Shown here: piece by piece, positions 1 through 11,837 of the stretch
Position numbering within the stretch: the stretch's first letter is position 1
How the letters are laid out: each line of letters begins with the position of its first letter
Assembly (NCBI GenBank): GCA_022925895.1
Contig: JAKSYS010000045.1
Location: 1 to 64,000, forward strand
DNA from: Fragilaria crotonensis
Lineage: Eukaryota; Bacillariophyta; Fragilariophyceae; Fragilariales; Fragilariaceae
Length of the DNA stretch: 64,000 bases
Reading direction: 5' to 3'
The notes under the pieces: generated by a model
What the model was told of the DNA's origin: nothing
What the model saw: only the letters and a program-made list of their open reading frames with translations
The model's database searches: none
Translations under genes and position numbers: made by a program

Positions 1-191
1 TTATAGAATCTGTGCGCCTGGTGTATCGCACTGTATAATTGTGTATGCCTCGCACACGTGACAATTTGCATACACACGAACAAACAACAAACAAACACAA
101 TAACAGTACCATTTGAGACTTGAGAGAACAATCACTACCTACACTATTAACTAGTAACTGCAGACTCCTCATTACATTAATTCCAGAAGTG

Positions 192-3100
192 ATGAGTGAG
201 CGTCAGAATCAGAATGAGGTTCCACAACAAGCCATTATAAATTTGGATGATTTGGGCAAGGTTATATCGAGTGCATCGACTGTTATTCGACAAGTTAGAA
301 ATGAGAGCGGTCGAGAACTCACGACGAGCAGAAGCATTCGGTGGAGACATGCCACTGATGGTGACAATGGCAGATTCGTTTCTGGAACAACCGCTCTTTG
401 ACATTGATGTGGCAGATCCGTTTTTGAACGCAAATGAAACAGCAACGGATCAGGATGGACTACAAACTCAAACTACTGCTAATGCTTCTAATGCGCCGAC
501 TGACGCAAACGTCACAACCAACAATCAAAGCAGCGGTGTGCGTGCTGATGTTCATGTCCATGACGTTGGTGGAAACGGCATCGATGCAGACTCGAATCAG
601 CACGGAAGCGAAAGCCACAAACAGAGAACAATTCTCTTCGGCTGAAGACGGCGATGACGACTTTGTTCTCTCCTCGCTCAAGAAAAAACAAAATCGTCTT
701 TGTGCTTCTTTCTCAAGAGGAAACCAGAATCAACTGCAAATGAGTCATCGAAGCCAAAGAAGGCCAAAAAGTCGGCCAATGTGCATGCGATTGAGAATGA
801 ACCTACCGAAAGTCGCATTCCTCGGATTAATCGCGTTGAAAATGATTTTGATTATGCATTCATTCTAGGAATGCTCAACATGAGAACGGCGATCCAATGA
901 ATTTGGATCGTGAACTCAATGGTACGACTACCATTCGTGATGATGATGATGACAGCGATGCGATCGTGGCTGTGGCCATGGAAGCACTCGATGATCAAAT
1001 CACCGAAGCCGAATATGCGGCAGTTGCCAAACAAACATGGGATCGACTCAAAGTTGCTGTAGTTGACTACAGAGGTCCGGGTGGTTTGGTGGAAAATCTT
1101 GTTGATCTTACAAAACCCATGACACCCGAGAAAGAACGTCTTGAACGCGATTGGGATTTTCGTCATGCTGTCCGTTCCCGTCCAGCGGCTAATTCGTCAA
1201 CTCTGGCGAGAAACCAAAGAGAGTCGGGCCGTTTGATGTAGACTTGATGGGATATGGTGAACTACTGGTCACCAAGGAGTTACCAAAATACATTGGAGAT
1301 ACACATGAACTCGTATTTCTCAAGAGGAAATGTCTGAAACGTTGATGCGAAGGCTTTCGAGGGACGGTGTGACGGACGTTCGCATCGTCGTCCAGGACAA
1401 AATAGGGGACCCATGCACCATCGTCGTTGAAATTCAGGGGCAGAGGATGATGTTCGCAAAGTACGAAAACAACTGGAACTTATGGTTCAAACAAAGCAGA
1501 TGCGATTCCTATCTCTTGAAAGCAATCCTCGCATCCGTCCTGCCGTCAAGCCTAATGGAAAACGAAAAGTTGAGCTGTACACGAGGTTTTGGAACAAGTA
1601 CGAGAAAATCCGGGACATCGACTTCGGGGCATTCATGCAAAATCCGTGGCAAGTTCCATGTGGCAGAGACATAAGGATCGATTCGGTCCTGCATGTAGTC
1701 CAAGTTGCCCATGTCCGATGGAGCTTGATTTTTACATCCACTGTGATTGACGATATGATCAAGAAGGGCAAATCCGCGGAACGACCTCCTGAAATTGGCT
1801 TTTCGAAGAGGTTTGCACCGAAATTTATGCCTCCTGAGAAAGGAATACCCTCGAGAAACAAACGAAAGTCTTCTAACGCGCTTGATTCGAATGTGGGAGT
1901 TGCATTTAAAGCAGCAACGTTTTGGAACAAGTTGTCTGGATACGTGCCCTTGTTCTGAGGGATGGGATTTCGTGTTCAACAAGGGAGGGATTGGCGACTC
2001 CGTTGCGAGGAGGCATTCATCCATCGTTGAGACCGCCGAACCCGTCGTACCTAAAAAGACAATACCGTTGCCTCAGATCGCACCAGATGATATTGGAATG
2101 AAGGAATATGAAATAGTGTTCGACACAAGATCTCCTCTGGGTTTCTTCTGCGCAACGAAGGTGGGTAGTAGTGGCAGGACCTGCTCAATCATGTCCGTGA
2201 GTCCAAGTCTGAACAGGAGCCGCGCCTGTCGTCGGGAACTGTCGTCCTCGCTGTTGCCATGGGAAAACTGGGCCAATCTGGCACCAAGTTGAGTCACATG
2301 TGGAGCTCAAGCACAAGTATGATAGTTTCAAGCGACACTCAGAAGGACAGTGGATGCAGATACGTTTCATCAACACGGACGTGAAACCACAGAACAACAC
2401 GAACTATCCATCTCCTTGACTGCAACATCTGCATGGCGTGGAAATCCCAAATGGAAAGGTTGGGCTGGAGGGCACCAGAAATTCATGCTGTAACTGCTCC
2501 GCTTGTGCCCGACGTAGCAGCTGGCGAAGCAACAGCGTCGCCTATCAATGTCGAGCCACTATCCCAACATCTCCGTGGCAATATGGCAGGATCACTAGAT
2601 CCCAATCTATCGCGAGGCAATACAATGCCAGATGTTTGTGTAAGTGAGGAGGTCCCAGAAGAGGCCTTAGGGCAAAACGAAGGTGTCGAGTCAACCGATG
2701 AGATGTCGAAAGAGCCTTCGAGGCCGAGCGCAATTGCCGAGGCAAGCGATGAGTTGCTTTAAGGGCGGCACCTTCAGTGCCGATGCACGAGCACTTATCC
2801 CGTGAGCCCGGTCACCGCACGCTGCCTAAACCTCGACCGATCTTCAAGGGAAAAAGTTCATGGGGCGAACAGAAACCCGCCGGACCAGCGGAGTCAGTCT
2901 TCAGAACTCTTTCCAAAACAACAAAGCGCAACGCCCCTGTATTGCTCTCATGGGCACCAGACCTCAAGAAGCATACTGTTCTTTTGATGGAACTGCGAAG
3001 GCTGCGGATGTGCTGAAGCTCGGCGCGCCTCAGCCTACCGAAACCATAACGGAAGAGGAAGAACCGCCTGTCCTCCTCCACCAAAACCGGCACAAAGAAT

Positions 3101-4137
3101 GCAGAATTGCTTTCTGCAATCTCCGACAAGTCGTGTTTTGAAGTATTTAAGTTGCTACAGGGTGGTGCTGATACCCAGCCAAAGAACGTCAACCCCAAGG
3201 AACTACCAGAAACTTTTGCCAAGCGTATCAAAGACTCTCTCAAGCAAAATTCTTCACCTGAGGCGAAGATGAAATATGACGATATCACTCTGAAAGTAAA
3301 CCTGCTAAAGATCTTTGAAAGGGCGCGAGATGTCATGACTTCGAGCTCGTGTCTGACGAAATGGGTGAAATACGAGGCTAGAATTTGTCGGATTGAAAAT
3401 CTCCGCCTGACACGAGGTACGCCCGTATCTGCGGGCGACAAGTTTTATTGCGAAATAAAGATTGTGGGCGAAGTTCATAGGAGAGATTAACCTCAGTTTG
3501 GGCGGAATCGAATTGATTTTTCGGACAAGGCGGGCTACCAATTTTCCTACAATGAATCACTGCCAGAGCGCATTCTTGGTGGCGATGAAAGAACCTTTGT
3601 TATGACATTCGGTAAAACTTTTGGCAATTCTCAACGAACGATGGTATTAGCAAGTCAAACAAAACAACTGGATGAGATAAAAAGTGAGGTGGCACACAAA
3701 GAAGAAACGACTATCACGGTAGACATGCCACAAACTGCAAACTTGGAATCAGGACGGGCGATTGTCACGCTTCGTAAGCTACGCGATGGAAGTAAAGTGA
3801 AGATTGCAAGGGAACGACTCAGGCACAGCAATCTATTGAAGCAGGTCATCGCCGACATGAAGAAATTCAACGCAGACGAACGCCGGAAGGCTTCAGGGAT
3901 GCCTGCGTTGGACTTCAACCTTAGACTACCAGAATCACCCCGTATTACGCTACTGCATGCTGTGTATTTGAATATTGTGAATCTGGTCTCCGATCTAATT
4001 GCCTGCGGTGCAGACATTAACGCAAAACGAAATGGGCGTATCGCCGAGAAAGCTGGCACTCAGAATATATGAGACATTTTCGAAGAAGACTGGGCAAGAG
4101 AAAGAAATGAAGGACTCTACATCCTTAACTCCTTGGC
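192..4137 (+). pseudogene. Frame-disrupted protein with PDZ-like and ankyrin-like pieces (N-terminal part)
   Basis: From an ATG at 192 the strand reads as coding for about 4 kb, but the open frame changes at least ten times (for example near 290, 640, 710, 870, 1200, 1325, 1490, 1820 and 2230), and an in-frame stop lies at about 3488. Visible pieces are an acidic stretch with a DDDDDSD run near 935-955, a cysteine motif CLDTCPCSEGW near 1930-1965, a PDZ-like segment containing SPLGFFC near 2130-2155, and ankyrin-like helices near 3100-3180 and 3945-4035 (LIACGADINAKRNG). No splice signals sit at the frame changes, so this is a decayed gene or a real gene in poor consensus sequence. Single-base shifts also hit essential genes nearby, which favours consensus error. 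It probably joins the zinc-finger segment that follows. I cannot name the family or its function. Confidence 0.45.
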
Positions 4138-5202
4138 GTGTCCCTTGCTTCCTTAGAATCAGGTACCACGGCAACAGAAGACGATTCAGACGACAAAGAC
4201 CTCGGGCCGGAGATCGATACCCTGGCAGAGGTTCCGAATGAGGCACTTGCTACTGAAGAAGAGGATCAAATTCCTTCTTTACAAGTCACGAGCGAATTAG
4301 CGCCTGGCCCAGTGACCCAAATGCCACAATACGACCAACATAGTGACACACGCGCTGTTACACTTCCAGTGACAACGGTTGAGAAATTGACTCCTGGCAA
4401 GGTGATGTGTCGAAATTACCGTTCGAATGAACGGTGCACGCACGGCCTAAAGTGCTATTTCCTTCATTACCCCCGAATCAACCCTGACGATATCGTCGCC
4501 ACCGAACATCTTCCCATCTACTCCCCTGCAGATTTGACTGTCAAGCAAGACTTTGATGGAAACGGGGAAAGATGCTTCACGGCTGTCTTTCGCGACAATG
4601 CCGAAAACATTTACCTTAGGGCGCTCGGAGGCAACACGGTAGGCGCCAATCGTGATGGAGTATATTGGTACCGAACCCGTGACGATGCTATTGAAGCCAT
4701 CGTGAGAGTGATCTCACATTGGCAAAAATTGTGTTCAGCACGATATCTAAATGGAAAGCCATCCATTCCACCCAGTCGTGTGGTACCTGCTACGAATTAC
4801 CAATGGCGAAACGACGTCATGGATAGCCAGAGTGAGTCGGAAACGGCAGTTTTCGACCGCCTCGTTGGTGCGAATATTGACAACACTTTTTCGCTCATAA
4901 TGAAGCGAGCAGGGCAACCTCATTTCCATCTAAAGAAAGATCGTTGGACGTTCAAGCAACTCACCGGTGATCATGCTTGGGTCAACGCATCATTTAGGAC
5001 GTGGGTCAGTCCACAATTTCCTTCCGAAACCTTTTCGTCCATGGGAATAGGGGATGATACCATATACAACAATGGAATCTTCTATCACAGCAATACCAAA
5101 AGGGCCCAGGCGAGTGCGTTCCTGGAGTTTCTTAAGTTCGCCAAATCAATAGGCCTCCTCCGGTCTCTGACAACAATGGACTCAACAACACTCCCATTCT
5201 GA
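4138..5202 (+). CDS. CCCH zinc-finger protein segment, probable C-terminal part of the preceding broken gene
   Basis: The frame is open from just after a TAA at 4126-4128 to the stop at 5200-5202. There is no ATG until 4321, yet the residues before it look coding (acidic, Glu/Asp rich), so the true N-terminus lies in another frame upstream. Around residues 91-110 there is one CCCH finger with spacing C-X8-C-X5-C-X3-H (CRNYRSNERC then CTHGLKC, YFLH). Single CCCH fingers usually bind RNA. The remaining 240 residues are soluble and mixed alpha/beta in composition, with no domain I recognise. Linked to upstream ankyrin-like repeats, it would resemble ankyrin plus CCCH proteins, but that link is inference because the frame breaks between them. 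Confidence 0.5.
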   Translation: MSLASLESGTTATEDDSDDKDLGPEIDTLAEVPNEALATEEEDQIPSLQVTSELAPGPVTQMPQYDQHSDTRAVTLPVTTVEKLTPGKVMCRNYRSNERCTHGLKCYFLHYPRINPDDIVATEHLPIYSPADLTVKQDFDGNGERCFTAVFRDNAENIYLRALGGNTVGANRDGVYWYRTRDDAIEAIVRVISHWQKLCSARYLNGKPSIPPSRVVPATNYQWRNDVMDSQSESETAVFDRLVGANIDNTFSLIMKRAGQPHFHLKKDRWTFKQLTGDHAWVNASFRTWVSPQFPSETFSSMGIGDDTIYNNGIFYHSNTKRAQASAFLEFLKFAKSIGLLRSLTTMDSTTLPF

Positions 5203-5927
5203 AGTCAACGTCGCCTGGTCGTGTAAAACCATTCGTTGTGAACGGACCAGGGATGTAACGCAACAGGGCGACAACTTGATGTGGATTTGTTGGGACAACC
5301 ATGTTCCCGCTTGTTTCACAGTTAACGTAACTTTGACTTTGGCAGCCATGAAACCTTTCGAGGTCAAACCAGCTTTTAGTTTTGCCTCTGCTATGACTTC
5401 TGGACAAGTACAACTACGAGATACAGTACTACTAGCTGTACGTACCGTGATCGCAATTAAGCGAACGCCATATACGCTACTGTACGATACGATACTGTAG
5501 ACAGTATACAATAGATGGTTCGTTCAGTGTCTTCAGCGTACCTGGTAGTACTACAGTTTCATACTCGAGTACCTGTGAAGATCATACAGCATACACAGTA
5601 TTGGTTCACAGTATGTTCTTATAGAACGACCATGTTCCCGTATGTACAGTACAGCTATGATATATCTGTATGTCATACATTTTCGAGGCAAAACCAGAAG
5701 TGAAAAAGATGACGTCACGATTCGAGAAGCAACACTGCAACGGCGTACGTACGTAGTACCCTTGTAGCTTTCTACAGCTAATTCTGTATTAGAGTACTGT
5801 AGTATACGGTATTGGTACGGGCAGTGCCATAACACAGGACACCCCACTTGGTGCTGCGTCTCGCACTTATAGCAGACACTCCAATCAATCACCATGGTCG
5901 CTCGTGTGGTCCCGTTCACGTCCTCTC
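5203..5927. other. Intergenic spacer, GTAC-rich
   Basis: No coding sequence is supported. The stretch 5470-5660 is dense in short GTAC-containing words and imperfect palindromes. The last part presumably holds the promoter of the complex III subunit gene, but no defined element is visible. Confidence 0.6.
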
Positions 5928-6405
5928 ATGGCGCGTTACGATGTCTCTGCACACATGGTCAAGTGGTGGGGCAAAGTGAGGACTGATGAGGGTCAGGTGC
6001 GTTTGCATTTGTGAGTGTGTGTGGTGACGCTACGCCACGAAGGAAGAATCCGTTGTGAACTCTTTCTCAAACACGTTGTATATTCTCTTCCTTTCTCGTC
6101 CATTCGCAGGTAACTCGCCATCTTTCGCCCTATGAGCAGCATGTTATTTCTCATTGGTTCGCTTCTTGGCCAAAGAAGGTGAGTGTTGAATGCTACCGCA
6201 TCCTCAACAGAATGTTTGTCAGATACTCCAGTACCATTTCCAACAGCATATTTCTTTATATTCTTCGTGTCATTTCATTTTATAGGTGATTGACAGAGCC
6301 CCAGAGTACATTATTTATTTGGGTGGATCGCTTGGGCTCGCCGCGTTTGCCATTATTGGTGGCGACGCTGCCGATGCGGCAGAGGACTACAAGCACCGAT
6401 ACTAG
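5928..6405 (+). CDS. QCR8: Cytochrome bc1 complex subunit 8 (QCR8/UQCRQ-like), three exons
   Basis: Three small exons join in phase: 5928-5996, 6110-6178 and 6286-6405. The introns of 113 and 107 bp have GT-AG ends (gtgcgt...gcag and gtgagt...tatag). The 85-residue product matches the usual 80-odd residues of the small ubiquinone-binding subunit of respiratory complex III. The conserved core RHLSPYEQ corresponds to the LSPFEQ motif of the animal protein. It is followed by a basic stretch, one membrane segment (YIIYLGGSLGLAAFAIIGG) and an acidic/basic tail ending DYKHRY. The protein would sit in the mitochondrial inner membrane with a single span. The frame is clean in all exons. The gene is too small and split to appear as a long open frame. 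Family assignment rests on motif, length and topology, not on a search. Confidence 0.72.
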
Positions 6406-7133
6406 GTCTAGAGTCAGTCTACGGTAGTAGGAGAGTAGAGGAAGGAGTTAGGACTCTACGGTAATAAACAATTTAGGACCAAGATGTTACTATTGTAATC
6501 GCAGTAATGTATGGAATATTCTCTTGCAAGTGAAAACGTATGCGTCCGTCAAGGGCGAGCGTGATCCTGGATATTGTTTTGCGAGATGAATATTTACTTT
6601 TATACTAAATCATTATTGATCATTGTTGCCACTGCTGTCCTGTCAGTTGTTACCTCGCACAGAAGCAATCCCTACGACGTTGAGAGTCGAGTCGACAACA
6701 ATGTTGTCAATTGTAAGTGTATGCGTTATGTTTATTAGAGTAGACAGTAGACAGGACTGAGAACGCTGTGAGGGAGTACAGCACTCAGTACTGTACTGTA
6801 TTTCTTGTAACGAGCACTGTAGAACAAGCACCATAGAATAGCACCGTACAGGGTACCGTACCTGGTACTCGGAGTACAATAGCAAAGTTAACGGTTCATG
6901 CCACACAGCTACTTTACTGGATACTCACCGTCCATGTAGAATACATGGTACCGTACTATACCACGAGAAGTAAATCGTGGGTGTCCGTCTGTCTGTCACC
7001 CACTTCGCACATGACAACTGCAACAGGTGCCTTCCATCTTCAACCTGGGCATCTCACCTCGGATGTACTCCAATACACAATCATGAATGCCTGGAACAAA
7101 ACACATCCTGCATGTGATCAAGGCGTTCGATGA
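6406..7133. other. Intergenic spacer with GTAC palindromes
   Basis: No gene is supported. The first part is the 3' flank of the complex III gene. The region 6760-6960 is packed with GTAC words, including a perfect palindrome-like gtactcggagtac at 6865-6877. Confidence 0.6.
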
Positions 7134-8835
7134 ATGCGGCTGACAGTATTCACAACAAGTGCGTTTGAGTTCGGTCTCGTGACACTATTCATTGCCAGCT
7201 ATTGCTGTTGTTGTTGCAGTTGTTCTACTGGTAGTGGTCGACCAATCGCCTTTATTATTCCAAGATCCATTCGCAGCACCGTTGCCAGTACCAGTTCCCG
7301 TACCAGTACAGTCACAGTTTCAACAACAATTGAAAAGACAAGAAGAAGCATGGGTCTCTTTCAATCCAAAGAACGGCAACAGCAGCAACAGGATGCAGCC
7401 GAACTCGACGAGTGGTTCGCCGACGTGCAACGCATCAAGCAACAGTGTTGTGACGATCCATGGTATCAACACAAATTGGCCATTTCCAAGACAACAGTTG
7501 AAGTGGCTGACGAATACGTTGGGACACAAAGTGACATTAACGCATTGTTCCCAGGCGTTCACAAGTATTTAGGTGGAGCCAAGGATGAACGCGATGGCTG
7601 CATTTATGGTATTCCATCGCATGCCAGGTCTGTTATTTGTTTGTATCCGACACGAGAATCAAAAACAGCAACAACGAACAACGAGGAGGAGGTCAGATAC
7701 AAAATTAGGCTCGAACCCTTGCCAGAGCATGCTGCCAATGGCCAATTCAAATGGCTCCGCATTATTGCCCACGGCTACCTTTATGGCATTCCGGCATGGG
7801 CCAACACGGTTTTGCAAGTTGACATTGATGCCATGGGGGCGACGACCGAATGCGACAGGGCCGATTGTCAATTTGATCCTTCCCAAGGGTCACGTTCCCT
7901 CACGATGGCAACGGAGCATCCTCAATCAACAAAAGACAGCAATCTACAGCATTCCAAGTAACGCACACCAGGTCCTCAAGGTTGATCTCATCACCCACAC
8001 CACATCGCTCATCGATATTCACATACCTCCACAATACAAGGACTTTTCATTCAATCACAGCAACAAGTGGTACGGCGGTTTGTTAGGAGATGACAATGCC
8101 GTCTACGGCATTCCGTACCGAACATGTTCACTATTGAGAATCGATACAGAGACTGATACAGCAGCCATTGTCGAGAGGACTACGGATGCAAACGTTTCAA
8201 TTGGCACGGAGGAGCCAAGGTGAATGGATTCATTTATGCATACCCTCACACGCCGACACGGTGCTCAGGATTGACACTGCCCTCCAAGGGTACAATCTCC
8301 ACACGATTACCCATTCAGCGCGCATCCTATGATGTCGATACGAATCAAAACTACAAGTGGTTGGGTGGCGCCATTGGTGCCGATGGGAACATTTATGCCA
8401 TGCCCGCCGATGCGTCGGCGATCCTCAAAATTGATACTCACACAAACATTTGCAGTACCTTTGGATTTGTCGGCACGGAAAACAAACAAATGGCAAGGTG
8501 GAGTACTCAGTCCGACTGATGGATGTATCTATTGCATCCCCGCCGACGGACAACACGTGCTACGCATTGCCACAAGCCCTCGAGCACTGATACTACTACT
8601 GCGACTCGACCATCATCAGGAGACAATGACGACGGAGCCGATACTGCTATGTACCATAATGCCGTGTCTCGTTGGTCAATTGCCAAATCGCAAGAACAAA
8701 TGGCAGGGTGCATTTTTTGGAAATGATGGAATCATGTACGCTATTCCTGAAAATGGGTATCGAATTCTAATGGTGCGTCCTCACACGAACAGCGAAATTG
8801 GAAAACAGGCGAGGTTGTTGGCGATGTTCGAGTAG
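7134..8835 (+). pseudogene. Repeat protein with about eight W-GG-DG-IY-IP repeats, frame-disrupted
   Basis: The ATG at 7134 opens a hydrophobic, Cys-rich N-terminus (residues 8-30) that could be a signal peptide or anchor, followed by a Gln-rich linker. From about 7565 there are about eight repeats of 45-60 residues on the pattern KW.GG..G.DG.IY.IP..A..VL.+D. Examples are KWLGGAIGADGNIYAMPA near 8355 and KWQGAFFGNDGIMYAIP near 8697. Such a repeat count and spacing suggests a beta-propeller, but that is inference. Continuity needs three single-base corrections, near 7890-7905, at 8197-8201 and near 8485-8492. At 8197-8201 an extra t in caattgg restores FQWHGGA when removed. No splice sites are present there. 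It is either a decayed copy or a gene damaged by consensus errors; regular repeats on both sides of each shift favour recent damage or error. Confidence 0.55.
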
Positions 8836-8950
8836 AACTCATGTAGTAATTGTTTAGCAGTTGCTTATAATAGAGGCTTATCTGTGCCCTAACAAGCATG
8901 TTGCGATGCGGAATAAAGTAATAGTCACGCATGTACTCCTCTCGACTGCA

Positions 8951-11202
8951 TTAGAACTGCAAAGGCGCTGCCGCTGCCGCGACATTTCGAATACAGTCTC
9001 GCACATGACTGGCAAGCTTCGCATCGGCACATTCGACTGTAACTTCGGCATTGTTTCCAAATTCATCATCAAACTCGACCACCACATGACACAGTAGAGT
9101 GCCATCTTCGGAAACGGCAGCGGCATCGAACCCACAGTCGGTCGTAATTTCGTACGACGCACGGTTACTCTCAAACACACTCTCCACATCCTTGAACTGA
9201 TCTCGAAGTGCATTGCCAATAAGTTTCAAACGATTGAATGAGGTTGTCTCTTCGCCTCGTGCCATCTTATTCACTGGTTCGTCGCCATTTTCTTCGTCTT
9301 CTCCTTCTCCTCCATCACGTGGACGACGACTTCGATGACGACATGGTTTGCTAGTAATTCGAATCGAGGCGGCACTGCTCTGGGCGTGCATCACTAGGGC
9401 CACAACAGCATCCGCAATGACATCATTCGCAGGACTAGCATCCCATTCGACAGTGGCGACGCCCTCGTTTTTCCCACTGTCACTTTGATTTGATCGTCGC
9501 TCAAGCCAAAGACTGTTGTTGCAGTTGCAGGTGCAGGTGCAGCATGGAATCCTTATCATCATAATCGTTGTCGTCATTCGTCACTGTCGTTTGTGTGACA
9601 CCGACAAACATTTCATTGAGAAACAATTTGAGAGTATCGACCGAACCTGCAAATGGAACATGCAATTTCGATGCAATGGACCCAACACGAAGCGGCGTAT
9701 AGGTCGCCAAGTCCTCGTGCCACGATTTTCGTTGAAAATTGTGAGTCACCATAATACCCTTGACTTCTTCTGCTTGGAGATCCCCATCACGATCGGCCAA
9801 ACTGCCCATGACTTTGGCCGACCGACGGCGGGCAAATTTCAATTTAACTTCTTGTAGATTCGGGGCATGGTAATGGTGGGTCTCTTATTTTCTGGAAGTT
9901 GTCTGTACTGCAACATGAGTGCACTCTTGAGACGGCCCATTTCATCCTTTTGTCCATGGACCAGAATGATGTGTTTCGGATCGACTTGAGCAATGAAACT
10001 GCGATTCTGAACGAAATCGACGTGAGCTGAGAAACTGACGTAGTCCACGAGACAATTCAAAGGCTGTCGTCGACCCTCGAGAGTGACAACCTCCTTGGGT
10101 TGGTTCATAATTTCCTTGGCCAACGTGTGTTCTACAGCATAACCAGCAATCAAAACTCCATTCTTGGGATCTGTGGCCCATCGATCAAAGAGTTGTCGTG
10201 AAACTCCCGATTGGAGCATCCCCGGTGATGCGAATACCACGGAGGGACCAGAATCGTCAAAATTCTCAAGATCAATGGACTTTAGGTTTTGAATGAATGT
10301 AAAGGCAAAGGGATTGAGATATCCATCTGATCTCGGATGCGAGCGTTCATCATATTGGAATACGTTTGATAGACACGTAGAGCTCGTGATGCCATTTTGC
10401 TGGCATAATAAATGGGAATTTTTGCAAATGTGAATTGTCTTTCCAATACTCATCAAGGATGAGAAGCAGTTCTTGCGCACGTCCCAACGCAAAGACTGGG
10501 ATCAAACATCGTCCACCTGCGTGACGACACGCTCCACGGTTCCCGTGAAGCGTGCCTCACGTTCCTTCTTGGAGGCGTGGACTTGAACCCCGTACGTGGC
10601 TTCGACCATGAGAACGTCTGGTTTGTGCGGTGGAATTTCTGCAGCCATTAAATGTCGATCGTCTTCCATACTGTAGTCGCCGTGTAGAGGAGGGACCTAC
10701 CACCAATATCTAACCAATACATGCAAGCACCGAGGACGTGACCCGCGTTGAGTGCATAAAATGTAAGACCCTTGACTGTGACTGTCTGGTGATAATCAAT
10801 GAGTTCAATCTTCTCAATACAGGAGAGTAATTCTGCTTCTGTGTAAAGGACCTCTTCTGATTTTGCATTTCTCATCTGTAGCAGTCGTAAGTAATCTCCA
10901 AGCAAGAGTCGTATCACTGCCTTTGTTGGATGCGTCATGAATATTCTTCCCTTGAATCCTGTTCGTTCTGTAAAGTATGGCAGTGATGCGGCATGATCCA
11001 AATGAAAGTGTGTAATTAGTAGAATGTCAATGCGTTCGGGTTCTATTCGGTCCAAAAAGGGAAGTCCATTCATCCCTTCATACCCAGGATGAATGCCACA
11101 ATCCAACATGATGTTCATGTCACGAAACTCCAATACATGACACGATCGCCCAACTTCCTGCCCTGACCCCAAGGGCGTAATGGTCATGACATCCTCTGCC
11201 AT
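8951..11202 (-). CDS. CPSF3: CPSF73, 3'-end pre-mRNA endonuclease (metallo-beta-lactamase/beta-CASP), with frame shifts
   Basis: This is the zinc-dependent nuclease that cuts pre-mRNA before polyadenylation, part of the nuclear cleavage and polyadenylation complex. The ATG at 11202 begins [20 protein letters not shown]. The metal site HFHLDH lies near 11010 and the NAGHVLG motif near 10750. The beta-CASP region follows ([10 protein letters not shown] near 10220, SFSAHVDF near 10025, VHGQKDEM near 9950), then the C-terminal dimerisation region ([17 protein letters not shown] near 9440) and a Glu/Asp-rich tail. About 750 residues are covered, near the family's 680-780. The frame shifts at about 10681, 10515, 10415, 10316, 9860 and 9500-9560. 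Each is a one-base change, and restoring it rebuilds conserved text such as [18 protein letters not shown] or [13 protein letters not shown]. Since this protein is essential, consensus error is more likely than pseudogenisation. Its 3' end lies 115 bp from the repeat-protein gene, in convergent orientation. Confidence 0.9.
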
Positions 11203-11837
11203 GGTGAATTTCAATTCAACAATGTATTATTGTTTGCTGTGGTTAATATTGTTATGGTTGCCCTTCGCGAGATAGGTCCCACTAAATGCACGTGCTTGAT
11301 ATATGATGTTGATTGATCGACCTTCGTATTGGATCGCCGGACGACGCGTTGACTGGTCCTGTCTGTGGTACGAGTCTCGCATACGAATATGCCATACGTA
11401 CAGTGGGTTTCTGGTGCCTGTATGACAATTAACTAGGTACTCCAGTACTTCAGTAACCACCATTCTGGTAAGCCCAGTATGTACTTGTACATACAACATA
11501 CATACTACAAACTACAAACACAAGTTATTCAAAAAAATCTACAAATACTGGGTACTACCGGTATTCTATTACTACTGTCGTATGGTACACAGAGTTTATA
11601 GCCATCGAAAATCGAAACGGCAGCCCGGCGTGTCGCTGGAGAAAAAAAATCTACAGTACGACTATTCCAGTCTACGGTAAATTACAGGCTATCATGCAAA
11701 TAGGGTTGCGACAAGTGTGATCCAGTGTGAAGGTTGACCAATTGAAGGCAACAAAGAACACCCCAATCACCGCAGATTGACAGTGACAATAGTTCCAGAT
11801 GAATTGTTGGACTTTATTTACGTGCGAGGAGTATAAT
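11203..11837. other. Intergenic spacer
   Basis: This holds the upstream region of the CPSF73 gene and the 3' flank of the uL13 gene. Short GTAC-rich words occur around 11390-11580. I see no gene or defined regulatory element. Confidence 0.55.

Noticed and set aside
2812-3441. Minus-strand frame of 209 residues in the broken ankyrin/CCCH region
   Set aside because: Composition is Arg/Ser rich like an antisense shadow. The plus strand carries the domain-like motifs.
5551-5919. Minus-strand frame of 122 residues upstream of the complex III gene
   Set aside because: It runs through GTAC-rich spacer DNA and has no motif. The open frame is explained by the repeat composition.
7900-8500. Programmed frameshifting as cause of the repeat-protein breaks
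   Set aside because: The shifts fall at unrelated sequences and in both directions. Similar breaks occur in many genes, which does not fit a programmed signal.
8951-11202. CPSF73 as a pseudogene
   Set aside because: All catalytic motifs are conserved and every break is one base. An essential nuclease is unlikely to be dead, so error is the simpler reading, though not proven.
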